DNA of 64,000 nt, from contig NZ_JAEKMH010000004.1 of assembly GCF_016411825.1 (NCBI RefSeq), positions 124,001 through 188,000 of the forward strand, written 5' to 3'. This DNA comes from Devosia sediminis. Its GTDB lineage: Bacteria > Pseudomonadota > Alphaproteobacteria > Rhizobiales > Devosiaceae. Below are positions 18,003 to 27,234 of the stretch, in pieces (the first letter of the stretch is position 1; each line of letters begins with the position of its first letter). A program made the translations under genes and the position numbers. The notes under the pieces were generated by a model. The model saw nothing but the letters and a program-made list of their open reading frames with translations, searched no databases and was not told the DNA's origin.

Positions 18003-19072
18003 TCCTTCCGCCTCCACATCCCTTCAACGCTGGCGCCCCGGGCGCCTTTTTGCGTTTTGCCCAGAACCCCGGCAATCACCGCATCCGGCGCGGCCGGCGC
18101 CGCCAGTTGCGCGAAGGTGCATTGCTCCGGCGCCTTGTCCGGCCGCCAGCGCCGAAAGCGCGTGCCGTGCCGGAAGCGGTCGCCGGTGATCTGGTCATAG
18201 GCGACCTCGACGACAAGCTCGTGCCGAAGCGGCTCCCATTCGCTTGAGCGCTCTGTCGACCAGCGGCTCGGCCCGCCCGGCGCCTTGCCGGTAAAGCCGG
18301 GTTTCCCCTTTAGCTTTTCGAGTTTTTCCGTCAGCTCCGGCTTGTCCTTGGCCGCAATGGCCGAGGTGAAGCCGACATGGTGAAGTTTCCCATCCCCATC
18401 GAAGAGGCCCAATAGCAGCGAGCCGACCTCTTTGCTGTCCTTGCCATAGCGAAAGCCGCCCACCACGCAATCGGCGGTGCGGATGGTCTTGATCTTGAGC
18501 ATGGCCCGCTCGCCGGGCGCATAGGGCGCATCGCGCCGTTTGGCGATGACGCCATCGAGTTCGGCGCTGAGCTTTTCGAACCAGCCTTGGGCTACGGCAG
18601 CATCCTCGGTGGCGGGCGACAGGCGCAGCCCTTCGGCCTTGGACTTGGCCACAAAGGCTTCCAGCCGCTGCCGCCGCTCCGCAAGCGGCAGAACGGACAT
18701 ATCCGCGCCATAGTCGAGCAGGTCGAAAACCACGAATGTAGCCGGTGTTTCCGCCGCCAGTTTCCGCACCCGGCTCGCCGCCGGATGGAGCCGCTGCTGC
18801 AGATCATCGAACGAGGCGACGCCCTCGGTCGCCACCACCAGTTCGCCATCGAGAATGAAGCGCGTCCCCGGCAGCGCTGCGACCATGGCCACGACCTCGG
18901 GAAAATACCGCCCCAGATCCTTGCCCGACTTGGCATAGAGCGCGACCTTTTCGCCCTCCCTGATGGCGAGGCACCGGAACCCGTCCCATTTGGGCTCGAA
19001 CTGCCAGCCCGTCTCATCGGGCAGGCCGGTCACCAGCTTGGCTTCCATCGGGGCGATGAAGGTGAGGGGCAT
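17999..19072 (-). CDS. ATP-dependent DNA ligase (LigC/LigD ligase-domain type)
   Basis: The 357-residue protein seals DNA nicks using ATP. The nucleotidyl-acceptor lysine K28 lies in motif I EPKWDGFR; ILDGELVV (motif III region), LDGVIAKRRDAPY (motif IV) and MLKIKTIRTADCVVGGFRY (motif V) follow, with an OB-fold domain from about 215. There is no polymerase or 3'-phosphoesterase domain, so it resembles stand-alone LigC or the ligase unit of LigD used in non-homologous end joining. No ku gene is in the window. ATG 19072 is preceded by GGAGGA; the open frame upstream has no such site. It interrupts the che cluster between cheW and cheD and overlaps the cheT stop by 4 bp. Confidence 0.93.
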   Translation of the reverse strand: MPLTFIAPMEAKLVTGLPDETGWQFEPKWDGFRCLAIREGEKVALYAKSGKDLGRYFPEVVAMVAALPGTRFILDGELVVATEGVASFDDLQQRLHPAASRVRKLAAETPATFVVFDLLDYGADMSVLPLAERRQRLEAFVAKSKAEGLRLSPATEDAAVAQGWFEKLSAELDGVIAKRRDAPYAPGERAMLKIKTIRTADCVVGGFRYGKDSKEVGSLLLGLFDGDGKLHHVGFTSAIAAKDKPELTEKLEKLKGKPGFTGKAPGGPSRWSTERSSEWEPLRHELVVEVAYDQITGDRFRHGTRFRRWRPDKAPEQCTFAQLAAPAAPDAVIAGVLGKTQKGARGASVEGMWRRKD

Positions 19073-19630
19073 GATGCGAAATCCTCCGCGTCGGTAACGG
19101 CATCGCCCGCCGCATCGTTGCCACAGGCGTGACTCTGCGCTGCCCGGCCCGAAAGCGTCGCAGGGAAAGAGAGGGTGATGGAGCCCGGAGGCGGTCGCCG
19201 CCTCTGAGTGTGAAATTGTGAGGCCGTGATCGCCTCCGGGCGTCGGGATTTCCGGCCAGTTGGCTACTTCCTCTGGGTAATAATCTCTGAAGGATTCCAG
19301 AAGGGCCAATTGTGGAGCCTGTATGCCCTTGCTTTCGTGTCGTGGGCAATTTTTAGAGCATTCCACGTTATCGCCCGCGGCTTTTATTGTACTAAGTGTG
19401 ATCTTCTATGATCTGGCTACAAGATGGGGGTTACCGGCCCTAGACAATATTTTGACGGAGGCAGGAATCCCGATGCTTTAGGCGAGTGATGCAAACCACA
19501 GGCTGCTCGCAAACAGTTGTTATAAGTTGGAATACATCCGTTAGCGAGTTGAAGTCAGCACCGACTGTCCGGGGTTTGCGTCTTGTCTCCCAAAAGCCGC
19601 CTGTCTCCCCGTTCCACTCCCAAAAGCAAA
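19073..19630. other. Long gap between DNA ligase gene and cheW without a recognisable gene
   Basis: About 560 bp separate the ligase start from the terminator after cheW. The middle part (about 19,340-19,560) is richer in A and T than its surroundings, consistent with a promoter region for the ligase gene. Open frames here are short and lack ribosome binding sites. Confidence 0.6.
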
Positions 19631-19650
19631 GGACGCCTCGCGGCGCCCTT
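19631..19650 (-). terminator. Intrinsic terminator after cheW
   Basis: On the minus strand GGGCGCC and GGCGTCC form a 7-bp stem (one G-U pair) with loop GCGA, then TTTGCTTTTGG. It ends the cheS-cheY1-cheA-cheW unit. The G-U pair works only in the minus-strand RNA, which supports the orientation. Confidence 0.75.
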
Positions 19651-19678
19651 TCAATTCTCGCTCCAGATCAGCCCGGCC

Positions 19679-20167
19679 CTAGCCGTCCATCTTGGCGCCA
19701 GACACCACGGCGTGGAGATCGATCAAGCCGACCATGCGGCTTTCGTGGGTGACGATACCGTTGAGGAGTTCGGTGTCGATAGAATTGCCTTCGGGGACGT
19801 TGTGGATGTCGTCCTTGGAGACGGTGAGGATGTCGCTGACGGCGTCCACGAGGATGCCGACCCATTTGTCGCCGACGCTCATCACCACCACGACGTGGTT
19901 CTTGGTGGGCGAGGTCTGGCCGTCGCCGAAACGGGCGCGCAGGTCGAAGATCGGGACGATGGTGCCGCGCAGGTTGATCACGCCGCGCACGAATTCGCGG
20001 GTATTGGGGAGCGGGGTGGCGCCGTTCCAGGCGCGGATTTCGCGCACCGTGGTGATTTCCACGCCATAGGTCTGCTCGCCGATCGAGAAGGCGATCAGTT
20101 GCAGGGTGTTCTGTCCAGCCAGGGCCGACTTGTCGCTCACATCGTCGCGAAGGCTCAGCGCTTCCAT
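19679..20167 (-). CDS. cheW: Chemotaxis coupling protein CheW
   Basis: CheW links receptors to the CheA kinase. The 162-residue protein is one CheW domain (about 22-155) with typical segments FSIGEQTYGVEITTVREI, FVRGVINLRGTIVPIFDLR and GILVDAVSDILTV. AAAGGCGAG precedes ATG 20167. It follows cheA by about 100 bp and ends the kinase-core operon. Confidence 0.96.
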   Translation of the reverse strand: MEALSLRDDVSDKSALAGQNTLQLIAFSIGEQTYGVEITTVREIRAWNGATPLPNTREFVRGVINLRGTIVPIFDLRARFGDGQTSPTKNHVVVVMSVGDKWVGILVDAVSDILTVSKDDIHNVPEGNSIDTELLNGIVTHESRMVGLIDLHAVVSGAKMDG

Positions 20168-20271
20168 CTTTACTCGCCTTTACTCGAGGCCCGTCCTGGG
20201 CCGATTTGCTTGCAGTCTAGCGCGTCATTGACGCCAATCGGTTAACGGCGCGCCGCGTCGGTAGACACGCC

Positions 20272-22605
20272 CTAGGCCGCGTTCTGGTGCAGATGGGTCG
20301 TGCGTAGGCCCTGCACGTCGACGATCAACGCGACATTGCCGTCGCCCAGGATCGTGCCGCCGGCAATGCCCTCGACGCGCTCGAAGTTCTCTTCGAGGCT
20401 CTTGATGACCACCTGCTGCTGGCCGATGATGTCGTCCACCACCAGCGCCACCTTCTGGTTGCCCTCGGTTTCGCAGAGGACCACGAACTGATCGTCCGGT
20501 GCGGTCTGGGTCGAAAGGCCGAAGCGCTGGCCGAGGTCGATGACCTGCACATATTCGCCGCGCACCTGCAGCACGCGGCCACCCGAAGGCACGCGCTCGA
20601 ACGAAGCGCGCGAGCACTGCATGGTTTCGACGATCGAGGAGAGCGGCACCACATAGGGTCCGCCGCCGACCTTGACCAGCATGACGTCGAGCACCGCCAG
20701 CGTCAGCGGCAGCCTGAGGGTCATGCGGCAGCCCTTGCCGGTCCACGAGCGGACATGCACCGAGCCGCCGATCTTCTTGATGTTGGAAAGCACCACGTCC
20801 ATGCCGACGCCGCGGCCGGAAATGTCGCTGACCGCCTCGGCCGTGGAAAAGCCCGGCGCGAAGATCAACTGGTCGATCTGCTCGTCGGTGGGGGTGATGT
20901 CGGCCGCGACAATGCCCTTGTTGCGGGCCAGCTGCAGCACCTTTTCGCGGTTGATGCCGGCGCCGTCATCCTCGACGATGATGAGGATATTGCCGCCTGC
21001 CTGCTCGGCCGAAAGCCGGATCGTGCCGGTTTCTGGCTTGCCGGCGGCGAGGCGCTTTTCCGGGCTCTCGATGCCGTGGTCCGCCGAATTGCGGATCATG
21101 TGGGTGAGCGGATCGCTGAGCTGCTCGATGACCGTCTTGTCGATCTCGGTATTCTCGCCGATGGTTTCGAGCTTGATCTTCTTGTTGGTCTTGGTGGCCA
21201 GTTCACGCGCCAGGCGCGGCATGCGCGAAAACACCGATTTGACCGGCTGGGCGCGGATGGCCATGACCGAGTCCTGCAATCCGCGGGTGGTCTGGGCCAG
21301 CACTTCGAGGCCACGCACCAATTCGGTATAGCGGGCGCGCAGGGTCTCATCCATCTGCTGGGTGAGCATGGACTGGGTGATCACCAGTTCACCCACCATG
21401 TTGACGACGCGATCGACCTTGTCGAGATCGACGCGGATGGACTGCACGCCGACCGAACGGCCGCCACCTTCTTCGCCTTCGCTGCTGGCTGGCTTGGCGG
21501 CGGCGGCGGCAACCGGGGTCGCCTCGATCTTGGGAGCCGGCGGCGGGATCTCGGCGGCGAGATCGGCAAAGCTCAGGGCCGGCGCTTCCTCGAACTTGTC
21601 CTGGGCGCCCACCGGCTCGGCGGGCAGGTCCGGGGCGAAGCTGGGCAGCGGCTCGGCCGGACGGGCCGGGCTGGCCACTTCCTCTTCGGTCAGGGCCAGG
21701 AGGCTCGACAGATCGGGCTCCTGCGGTTCGGTCGGAGCCGGAGCCGCGTCGAAATCGCCGAGATCGAGGCCCGCACCGGGCACGATGCCGGCCTGGGCGA
21801 TGACGATGTCGCAATCGCCATCGACGAATTCAAAGACTTCGCGGATCGCCTCTTCGCCAAGGCCCGGCGCCACGAGGGTGATTTCCCAGGCGCAATAAAC
21901 GGCAAAGGGCTCGAAATCGGAAAGCGGCGGCACGTCGCTCAGAATGGCGCGCACCTGCATGGTGCCCAGGGCCGCGAGTTCGCGGAACAGCAGCAGCGGA
22001 TCGTTGGCGCGGGCATAAAGCGCGCGATGCGGGGTGAAGCGGATTTCCCACTGTCCGTCGGCCGCTTCCATGGGCGCGGCCTCGAAGACGTCTTCCACCG
22101 GCGCTTCGCCGGCAGCAAAGCCCGAGCCGCCACCATCGAGATTGACCATGACGGGGGTGAAGTCGATGTCGAATTCTTCGACCATCTCGCCGCCCATGTC
22201 GTCGTCTTCGCTCGCCGTCTCGCCACGCGCTAGGGCGTCGAAGCGGGACTTTTCCTCGGCGCCGTAATCGGCGGGCAGGTCCTCGCCCGACTGGGCGGCA
22301 TTGACGTGGTCGGCGACGATGTCATTGGCGCGGATGCAGAGGTTGACCACGTCGTCGGTCAGCTCGACGCGGCCGTCGCGCACATAGTCGAGCAGGGTCT
22401 CGTAGGCATGGGCAAAGCCCACCAGGGCCGAAAAGCCGAAAGCGCCGGCGCCGCCCTTGATCGAGTGGATGGCGCGGAACACCGCATTGAGCCGGTCCGC
22501 GCCGCGCTCGCCCTCTTCGATGGCGGCGAACTGCTCTTCAAGCTCGGTCAGGAGCTCGGAACACTCGTCGAAATAAGTGGCCTTGAAGTCGTCGAGATCG
22601 CTCAT
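20272..22605 (-). CDS. cheA: Chemotaxis histidine kinase CheA
   Basis: CheA autophosphorylates under receptor control and passes phosphate to CheY and CheB. The 777-residue protein has the histidine phosphotransfer domain (1-105, phospho-histidine H47 in FRAIHSIKGGAGAFG) and a central regulator-binding domain (about 185-275). A long Pro/Ala/Glu-rich linker follows, then the dimerisation domain P3 (about 385-450), the ATP-binding domain P4 with N-box THMIRNSADHGIESPEKR and G-box VEDDGAGI (about 460-635), and the CheW-like P5 domain to the end. All catalytic motifs are intact. It lies 40 bp after cheY1. Confidence 0.97.
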   Translation of the reverse strand: MSDLDDFKATYFDECSELLTELEEQFAAIEEGERGADRLNAVFRAIHSIKGGAGAFGFSALVGFAHAYETLLDYVRDGRVELTDDVVNLCIRANDIVADHVNAAQSGEDLPADYGAEEKSRFDALARGETASEDDDMGGEMVEEFDIDFTPVMVNLDGGGSGFAAGEAPVEDVFEAAPMEAADGQWEIRFTPHRALYARANDPLLLFRELAALGTMQVRAILSDVPPLSDFEPFAVYCAWEITLVAPGLGEEAIREVFEFVDGDCDIVIAQAGIVPGAGLDLGDFDAAPAPTEPQEPDLSSLLALTEEEVASPARPAEPLPSFAPDLPAEPVGAQDKFEEAPALSFADLAAEIPPPAPKIEATPVAAAAAKPASSEGEEGGGRSVGVQSIRVDLDKVDRVVNMVGELVITQSMLTQQMDETLRARYTELVRGLEVLAQTTRGLQDSVMAIRAQPVKSVFSRMPRLARELATKTNKKIKLETIGENTEIDKTVIEQLSDPLTHMIRNSADHGIESPEKRLAAGKPETGTIRLSAEQAGGNILIIVEDDGAGINREKVLQLARNKGIVAADITPTDEQIDQLIFAPGFSTAEAVSDISGRGVGMDVVLSNIKKIGGSVHVRSWTGKGCRMTLRLPLTLAVLDVMLVKVGGGPYVVPLSSIVETMQCSRASFERVPSGGRVLQVRGEYVQVIDLGQRFGLSTQTAPDDQFVVLCETEGNQKVALVVDDIIGQQQVVIKSLEENFERVEGIAGGTILGDGNVALIVDVQGLRTTHLHQNAA

Positions 22606-22645
22606 GCTCTAGGCTTTCAACCCTTCTGGGTCAGGGGTTCGGATG

Positions 22646-23011
22646 TTAGTGCACGACGCGGTGGATGACCGAGATCAGCTTTTCCGGATCGAAGGGTTTC
22701 ACGATCCAGCCGGTGCCGCCGGCGGCCTTGCCCTGGTCGCGCTTGTCCTGGCTGGTCTCGGTGGTGAGGATGAGGATGGGCAGGGAATTGTGCTGCCCGG
22801 TGGCGCGCACATTCTTGATGAACTCGATGCCATCCATGACCGGCATGTTGATGTCGGTGATGACCACATCGACGGCCTGCGCCTTGAGCACGTCGAGGCC
22901 CTGCTTGCCGTCCTCGGCCTGCAGCACCTCGAAGCCGGCATTGCTGAGCGTATGGTGCAGCATGGCCAGAATGGTGCGTGAATCGTCTACCGTCAGTACC
23001 CGCAACGTCAT
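22646..23011 (-). CDS. cheY1: Response regulator CheY (CheY1-like, probable phosphate sink)
   Basis: A single 121-residue receiver domain with acidic D9/D10, phospho-acceptor D53 in VITDINMPVMDG, T83 and K105 in IVKPFD. Its ATG overlaps the stop codon of the upstream cheS-like gene (ATGA), and cheA follows. This is the cheS-cheY1-cheA order of rhizobia, where CheY1 drains phosphate from CheA rather than driving the motor. Receiver sequence alone does not separate the two CheY types. Confidence 0.92.
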   Translation of the reverse strand: MTLRVLTVDDSRTILAMLHHTLSNAGFEVLQAEDGKQGLDVLKAQAVDVVITDINMPVMDGIEFIKNVRATGQHNSLPILILTTETSQDKRDQGKAAGGTGWIVKPFDPEKLISVIHRVVH

Positions 23012-23298
23012 GGTGTCATCATCCCTGAAAACCGGGCGGCAAGGCCCAGTCGCTCGATGGCGGCATTCATGGCCGCGCTCGGCGCTTCAATCCTGAAATC
23101 AAATTGGTTTCTCCGGGCCGTCTCGGCAGCGCTCACCAGCAGCAGCAGTGCATTGGTGGATACCCGCTCGACCGCGCTCGCCTGAACCGTCACCGGCCCC
23201 TCCTCGAGCGCGTCGATCAGCACATCGCGAATGCCGTCAATGGCATCGAGATCGATGACCTCTGGCAAGGCGACCGTCTGCTTGGATTGCTTGGCCAT
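23008..23298 (-). CDS. cheS: STAS-domain chemotaxis protein, CheS-like
   Basis: A 96-residue protein from ATG 23298 (MAKQSKQTVALPEVIDLDAI) with the pattern of a STAS domain, including VERVSTNALLLLVSAAETARR and a terminal IERLGLAARF helix. In S. meliloti, CheS (a similarly sized protein encoded before cheY1) binds CheA and speeds CheY1 dephosphorylation. Size, fold and position match. The frame is open up to a TTG at 23343, but the 96-residue form best fits the family. The first gene of the kinase operon, it is coupled to cheY1 through a 4-base ATGA overlap. Confidence 0.8.
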   Translation of the reverse strand: MAKQSKQTVALPEVIDLDAIDGIRDVLIDALEEGPVTVQASAVERVSTNALLLLVSAAETARRNQFDFRIEAPSAAMNAAIERLGLAARFSGMMTP

Positions 23299-23496
23299 GT
23301 CTAAAGGAATGCCCCCGGAGTCTACTCCAAGCGGCATATTCAACTTGAACGGTTTAAGAAGTGCTAACTATGACGCGTCCCGCAGGGCCAAACGCGCCAG
23401 TGGCGCGTTTGGAGCGTCAGAGGCCTTGAGAGCTACGCTCGAAAGGCTGGGCCGCACACACCGTGGACACCACAGACATTGCTCAGGTTGCAGCAG

Positions 23497-23519
23497 GCCC
23501 TCGGGTCAAGCCCGAGGGC
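23497..23519. repeat. REP-like palindrome (GCCCTCGGG arms, TCAAG loop)
   Basis: Perfect 9-bp arms GCCCTCGGG and CCCGAGGGC flank TCAAG, in the 327-bp gap between cheS and the next gene. The same arms and core recur at 33763-33785. Apart from this element the gap shows no gene. Confidence 0.8.
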
Positions 23520-23625
23520 GGCACAGTGTTATTTCACGCCCCATGCCCCAACCGACCCGCCGGAAATCCTTGCCCCCGCCCCCACACAGCGCTATCGCAT
23601 GCCCAACACCAGAACTGGACCATCC

Positions 23626-24942
23626 ATGCCCTCCAAGATCGCCCTCACCGGCATTGCCCGTGACCTCGCCCAGCGCGCCGAAAGCGGCAAGACCATCCGC
23701 GTCGGCGTCATCGGCTCGGGCGAAATGGGGACCGACCTCGTCACCCAGATGAGCCTGATGACCGGTATCGAGATGGCCGCCGTGGCGACGCGCCGCCCGC
23801 ATACCGCGCTCGAGGCGATGCGTATCGCCTATGGCGACGACAGCAAGGGCAAGGAAGCCGATAGCCCCACCGCTGCAACTGCCGCCATCGAGGCCGGCAA
23901 GATCGCCATCACCTCGGCCGAAACGCTGGTCACCACGCCCAATATCGACGTGGTCATCGACGCCACCGGCAAGCCCGGCGTCGCCGCCGACTACGATCTC
24001 ATGGCCATGGAACACGGCAAGCATCTGGTGATGATGAATGTCGAGGCCGACGTCACCATCGGACCTTATCTGAAGGCCCAGGCCGACCGGCTCGGTGTCG
24101 TCTATTCCGTCGGCGCCGGCGACGAGCCGAGTTCCTGCATGGAGCTCATCGAATTCGTCTCCGCCCTCGGCCTCGACATCGTCGCGGCCGGCAAGGGCAA
24201 GAACAATCCCCTCAAGCACGACGCCGTGCCCGACGATTATCGCGAGGAAGCAACGCGCAGGAACATGAACCCGCGCATGCTGGTGGAATTCGTCGATGGC
24301 TCGAAGACCGCCGTGGAAATGACCGCGATCGCCAATGCCACCGGCCTCGTGCCCGACGTGCCGGGCATGCATGGCCCGGCCACCCATCGCGACGACATGG
24401 CCAAGGTGCTCATTCCCACGGCAGATGGCGGCATCCTCAACAAATCCGGCGTTGTCGATTTCACCGTGGGCAAGGGCGTGGCGCCGGGCGTCTTCGTCAT
24501 CGTCAAGGCCACCCATCCGCGCATCATCGAGCGCATGGATGATCTCCATATCGGCCATGGGCCCTATTACGGCTTCTTCCGGCCCTATCACCTGACCAGC
24601 CTTGAAGTGCCGCTGACCTGCGCCCGCATCATGATGTATGGCAAGCCCGACATGGTGCCGCTGCCGCGCCCGGTGGCCGAAGTCTGCGCCGTCGCCAAGC
24701 GCGACCTCAAGGCCGGCGAAGCGCTCGATGCCATCGGCGAGACCTGCTACCGCTCCTATGCCATGACCGTCGTCGACGCCCAGGCCGCCGGCGCCTGGCC
24801 GGTGGGCCTGCTCGAAGGCGGCAAGGTCACCGCGCCGGTCAAGAAGGGCGAGCTGATTACCCGCGCCAATGCCACCCCGGACGTATCGACACGGCTCTTT
24901 GCGCTCAGGCAGGAGCAGGACAAGCTTTTGGGTTACGTTTAA
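23626..24942 (+). CDS. NAD(P)-dependent oxidoreductase with C-terminal SAF domain (COG4091-like)
   Basis: A 438-residue protein. The N-terminal Rossmann fold has VGVIGSGEMGTDLV, followed by a catalytic region with VYSVGAGDEPSSCMELIEF and a C-terminal SAF-type domain (about 350-435). The family is related to homoserine dehydrogenase; some members act in branched-sugar or sugar-acid breakdown, for example apionate-type oxidoisomerases. No neighbouring gene indicates the substrate. ATG 23626 (MPSKIALTG) is preferred, with ATG 23599 as an alternative; neither has a strong ribosome binding site. Confidence 0.82.
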   Translation: MPSKIALTGIARDLAQRAESGKTIRVGVIGSGEMGTDLVTQMSLMTGIEMAAVATRRPHTALEAMRIAYGDDSKGKEADSPTAATAAIEAGKIAITSAETLVTTPNIDVVIDATGKPGVAADYDLMAMEHGKHLVMMNVEADVTIGPYLKAQADRLGVVYSVGAGDEPSSCMELIEFVSALGLDIVAAGKGKNNPLKHDAVPDDYREEATRRNMNPRMLVEFVDGSKTAVEMTAIANATGLVPDVPGMHGPATHRDDMAKVLIPTADGGILNKSGVVDFTVGKGVAPGVFVIVKATHPRIIERMDDLHIGHGPYYGFFRPYHLTSLEVPLTCARIMMYGKPDMVPLPRPVAEVCAVAKRDLKAGEALDAIGETCYRSYAMTVVDAQAAGAWPVGLLEGGKVTAPVKKGELITRANATPDVSTRLFALRQEQDKLLGYV

Positions 24943-24991
24943 TCCATAGACACCCACAGTGCACATGGATGCGCGCGCTCACCATCGGCTC

Positions 24992-25131
24992 CTACCCTCC
25001 CTCCCCTTGAGGGGGAGGGTAGCAAAGCTAGGCCATCAGGCCGTAGCGGCGCTGGGTGGGGTGATCGGCAAACGCCAGATTGAGTGCGTTACCCACCCCA
25101 CCCTCGATCCCTCCCCCTCAAGGCGGAGAGG
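24992..25131. repeat. Paired palindromic intergenic element, copy 1
   Basis: CTACCCTCCCTCCCC...GGGGAGGGTAG at the left and ACCCACCCCACCCTC...CCTCCCCCTCAAGG at the right form C-rich inverted arms around a GC-rich middle. It fills the space between a plus-strand and a minus-strand gene end. Related copies are at 31797, 33891, 35648, 38839 and 44350. Confidence 0.75.
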
Positions 25132-25140
25132 CGAAAGCCC

Positions 25141-26112
25141 TCAACTCCCCCGGATCGCCACCTTGCCCTTGCGGCCAGGCTCGCCACTCGCCCGGGCGGC
25201 TTCGGCGACTTCGTCGATCGGATAGGCTTTCTCGATCTCCATCACCAGCTTGCCGGCCGCCGCGTCGCGCACCAGTTCGCCCAGGAGTTCGCCGATCCGC
25301 TCGGGCTTTACGGGCGGCTTGGCGCCCCAAAACCCTTTGACGGTGATGCCGCGGAACAGCAGTTCGCCGGCGGAAATCTTGAGCGGCCGCTGCGTCATGG
25401 CGCCAAAACTGATAAGCTGGGCGCCGTCCGAGGCCACGGCCAGCACCTGTGCCGGACCGTCGCCACCCAGCGAGTCCACGGCACGGATCACTGGCGCGCC
25501 GCCGGTCAGGGCCTTGGCCTTTTCGACCCAGCCGTCTTCGTCGGTTGCGACGACATTGTCGATGCCCAGCGCCTTGAGCTCCGCCACCGCCTCCGTGCGG
25601 CGGACCAGACCCAGCACCTTGATGCCGCGCTCGGCGCCATACTGGGCCATGAGCTTGCCCACCGCGCCATTGGCGGCGTTCTGCACGATCCACCCGCCCG
25701 CGGACACATCGAGCGTGTCGAGCAGCATTTTGGCGCTCAATGGCATGGAGACGAGCTGGCAGGCGGTTTCGTCGCTGACGCTCTCGGGCACGGGCACCAG
25801 TCGCGCCGCGTCGGCTAGGTAGAACTCGGCCCAGGTGCCGCTCGCGCCGCCGGCCACGCGCTGGCCCGGCTGGAGATTGGTGACGCCCTCGCCCAGTGCC
25901 TCCACGACGCCGACGGCCTCGGTGCCGGGCACCGACGGCAGTTCGGGCTTGAAGCCATATTGGCCGGCAATGGTCATCAGGTCATGATTGTGCACCGGCG
26001 ACAGCACCATCCGCACAAGGACCTGGCCGGGACCGGGCTGCGGCCGCGTGCGCTCCTCGCTGGAGAGAACTTTTTCGGGTGAACCGAACTCGGCATAGAC
26101 CGCGCTCTTCAT
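25141..26112 (-). CDS. Medium-chain dehydrogenase/reductase, zinc-less quinone oxidoreductase or enoyl-thioester reductase type
   Basis: A 323-residue protein with the GroES-like domain (about 1-125) and the Rossmann domain (about 125-285). VLVRMVLSPVHNHDLM, PGTEAVGVVEALGEGV and NAANGAVGKLMAQYG (in place of the AGxGxVG nucleotide loop) match 2-enoyl thioester reductases of the Etr1/MECR type. The structural-zinc cysteines are absent. ATG 26112 is preceded by AGGAG at a good distance, which excludes the ATG 30 bases upstream. It is convergent with the SAF-domain oxidoreductase gene and divergent from the siderophore-interacting protein gene. The substrate is unknown. Confidence 0.88.
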   Translation of the reverse strand: MKSAVYAEFGSPEKVLSSEERTRPQPGPGQVLVRMVLSPVHNHDLMTIAGQYGFKPELPSVPGTEAVGVVEALGEGVTNLQPGQRVAGGASGTWAEFYLADAARLVPVPESVSDETACQLVSMPLSAKMLLDTLDVSAGGWIVQNAANGAVGKLMAQYGAERGIKVLGLVRRTEAVAELKALGIDNVVATDEDGWVEKAKALTGGAPVIRAVDSLGGDGPAQVLAVASDGAQLISFGAMTQRPLKISAGELLFRGITVKGFWGAKPPVKPERIGELLGELVRDAAAGKLVMEIEKAYPIDEVAEAARASGEPGRKGKVAIRGS

Positions 26113-26275
26113 GAGCAGGCTCCTTTGTAACAAGGACCTCACATAGGCCGTTGCCCCGCCCCGTCAACCCCTCGCCACCCGTCCCGCCGCCGCCTTGAGG
26201 GTCGCCGGCCGCGCATTCCTTGCCTTCCCGCCTGAGCTGGCGTAAATGCTGACTGGAATATTCAGGATAATACGC

Positions 26276-27085
26276 ATGACCGAGACCTTTTCCAATCCGC
26301 GCGCCATCCAGCGCGTGCGCCACGACACCAAGCTGCGGCTCCTGAAGGTTACGGCCATCACCGACATCACCCCGCTGATGCGGCGCATGCGGCTCGAAGG
26401 CGATATGTCGGGCTTTGCCTCACTGGGCCATGCCGATCACATCAAGGCCTTCTTCTTTGCCGAGGGCGTGACGCCTGAATTGCCCCCGATCGGCCCCAAT
26501 GGCGCCGAGTTCAAACCCGGCACGCGGCCTGAAATGCGCGATTACACGCCGCGCTACTGGAGCGTCGATGAGGGCTGGATCGATCTCGATTTCGTGCTGC
26601 ATGGCGATGGCCCCGCCTCGAGCTGGGCGGCTTCCGCCAGGGTTGGCTCGACCCTGGTCATCGGCGGGCCGCGCGGTTCACAGGTCGTGCCGGTCGCCTT
26701 CGACTGGTACCTGCTGGCCGGCGACGAAACCGCCCTGCCCGCTATCGGCCGCCGCATCGAGGAACTCCCCCAAGGCGCCAAAGTCGTCGCCGTCATTGAA
26801 GTGGCCGACAAGGCCGAGGAGCAGATCTTCGAGACCCGCGCCGACCTGATGCTGATCTATGTGCATCGCAATGGCGCCGCTGCGGGCACCACCAGCCTGC
26901 TGCGCGACGCCGTCGCCGCCGCGACGCTTCCCCCGGGCGAGGCCTATGCCTATATCGCCGGCGAGGTGAACATGAGCCGCGCGGTGCGCGACCTGCTGGT
27001 CAATGAACGTGGCTTCAACAATGAATGGGTCAAGGCCGCCGGCTACTGGCGCCTCGGCGTGGCGGACGCACACGAGGATCATTGA
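26276..27085 (+). CDS. Siderophore-interacting FAD/NAD(P)H protein (ViuB/SIP family)
   Basis: A 269-residue protein. The FAD-binding N-terminal half contains MRDYTPRYWSVDEGWIDLDF (the R-x-Y-T-x-R flavin motif) and the C-terminal half the SIP domain, with LAGDETALPAIGRRIEELP and YIAGEVNMSRAVRDLL. Such proteins reduce ferric siderophores in the cytoplasm to release iron. ATG 26276 follows AGGA by 8 bases and is preferred over an upstream ATG. The 8-bp palindrome GAATATTC lies 12 bp upstream and could belong to an operator, but it does not match a defined iron box. Confidence 0.9.
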   Translation: MTETFSNPRAIQRVRHDTKLRLLKVTAITDITPLMRRMRLEGDMSGFASLGHADHIKAFFFAEGVTPELPPIGPNGAEFKPGTRPEMRDYTPRYWSVDEGWIDLDFVLHGDGPASSWAASARVGSTLVIGGPRGSQVVPVAFDWYLLAGDETALPAIGRRIEELPQGAKVVAVIEVADKAEEQIFETRADLMLIYVHRNGAAAGTTSLLRDAVAAATLPPGEAYAYIAGEVNMSRAVRDLLVNERGFNNEWVKAAGYWRLGVADAHEDH

Positions 27086-27130
27086 GGCAGACCGCTGTCG
27101 CCGCTCAAACTGGATGTATCACCGCTCGTC

Positions 27131-27197
27131 ACCACCCGGCTTGTCCGGGTGGTCCACGCGATGCGGGGCAAGCATGGATTGCCGGGACAAGCCCGGC
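27131..27197. repeat. Two REP-like palindromes (CTTGT/ACAAG core)
   Basis: The first palindrome has arms ACCACCCGG and CCGGGTGGT around CTTGT (27131-27153). The second has arms GCCGGG and CCCGGC around ACAAG (27181-27197). They lie between convergent gene ends and are inverted relative to each other, a BIME-like arrangement. Confidence 0.8.
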
Positions 27198-27234
27198 GAT
27201 GACGTAGGAACCGAGAGGCCGTCAGTAGGCCGTC

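Noticed and set aside
19073-19366. N-terminal extension of the DNA ligase by 98 codons
   Set aside because: The ligase family begins at MPLTFIAPMEAKL, with GGAGGA directly upstream; the extension has no family similarity.
26256-26263. Possible iron-responsive operator before the siderophore-interacting protein
   Set aside because: GAATATTC is only an 8-bp palindrome and does not fit a Fur, RirA or Irr consensus.
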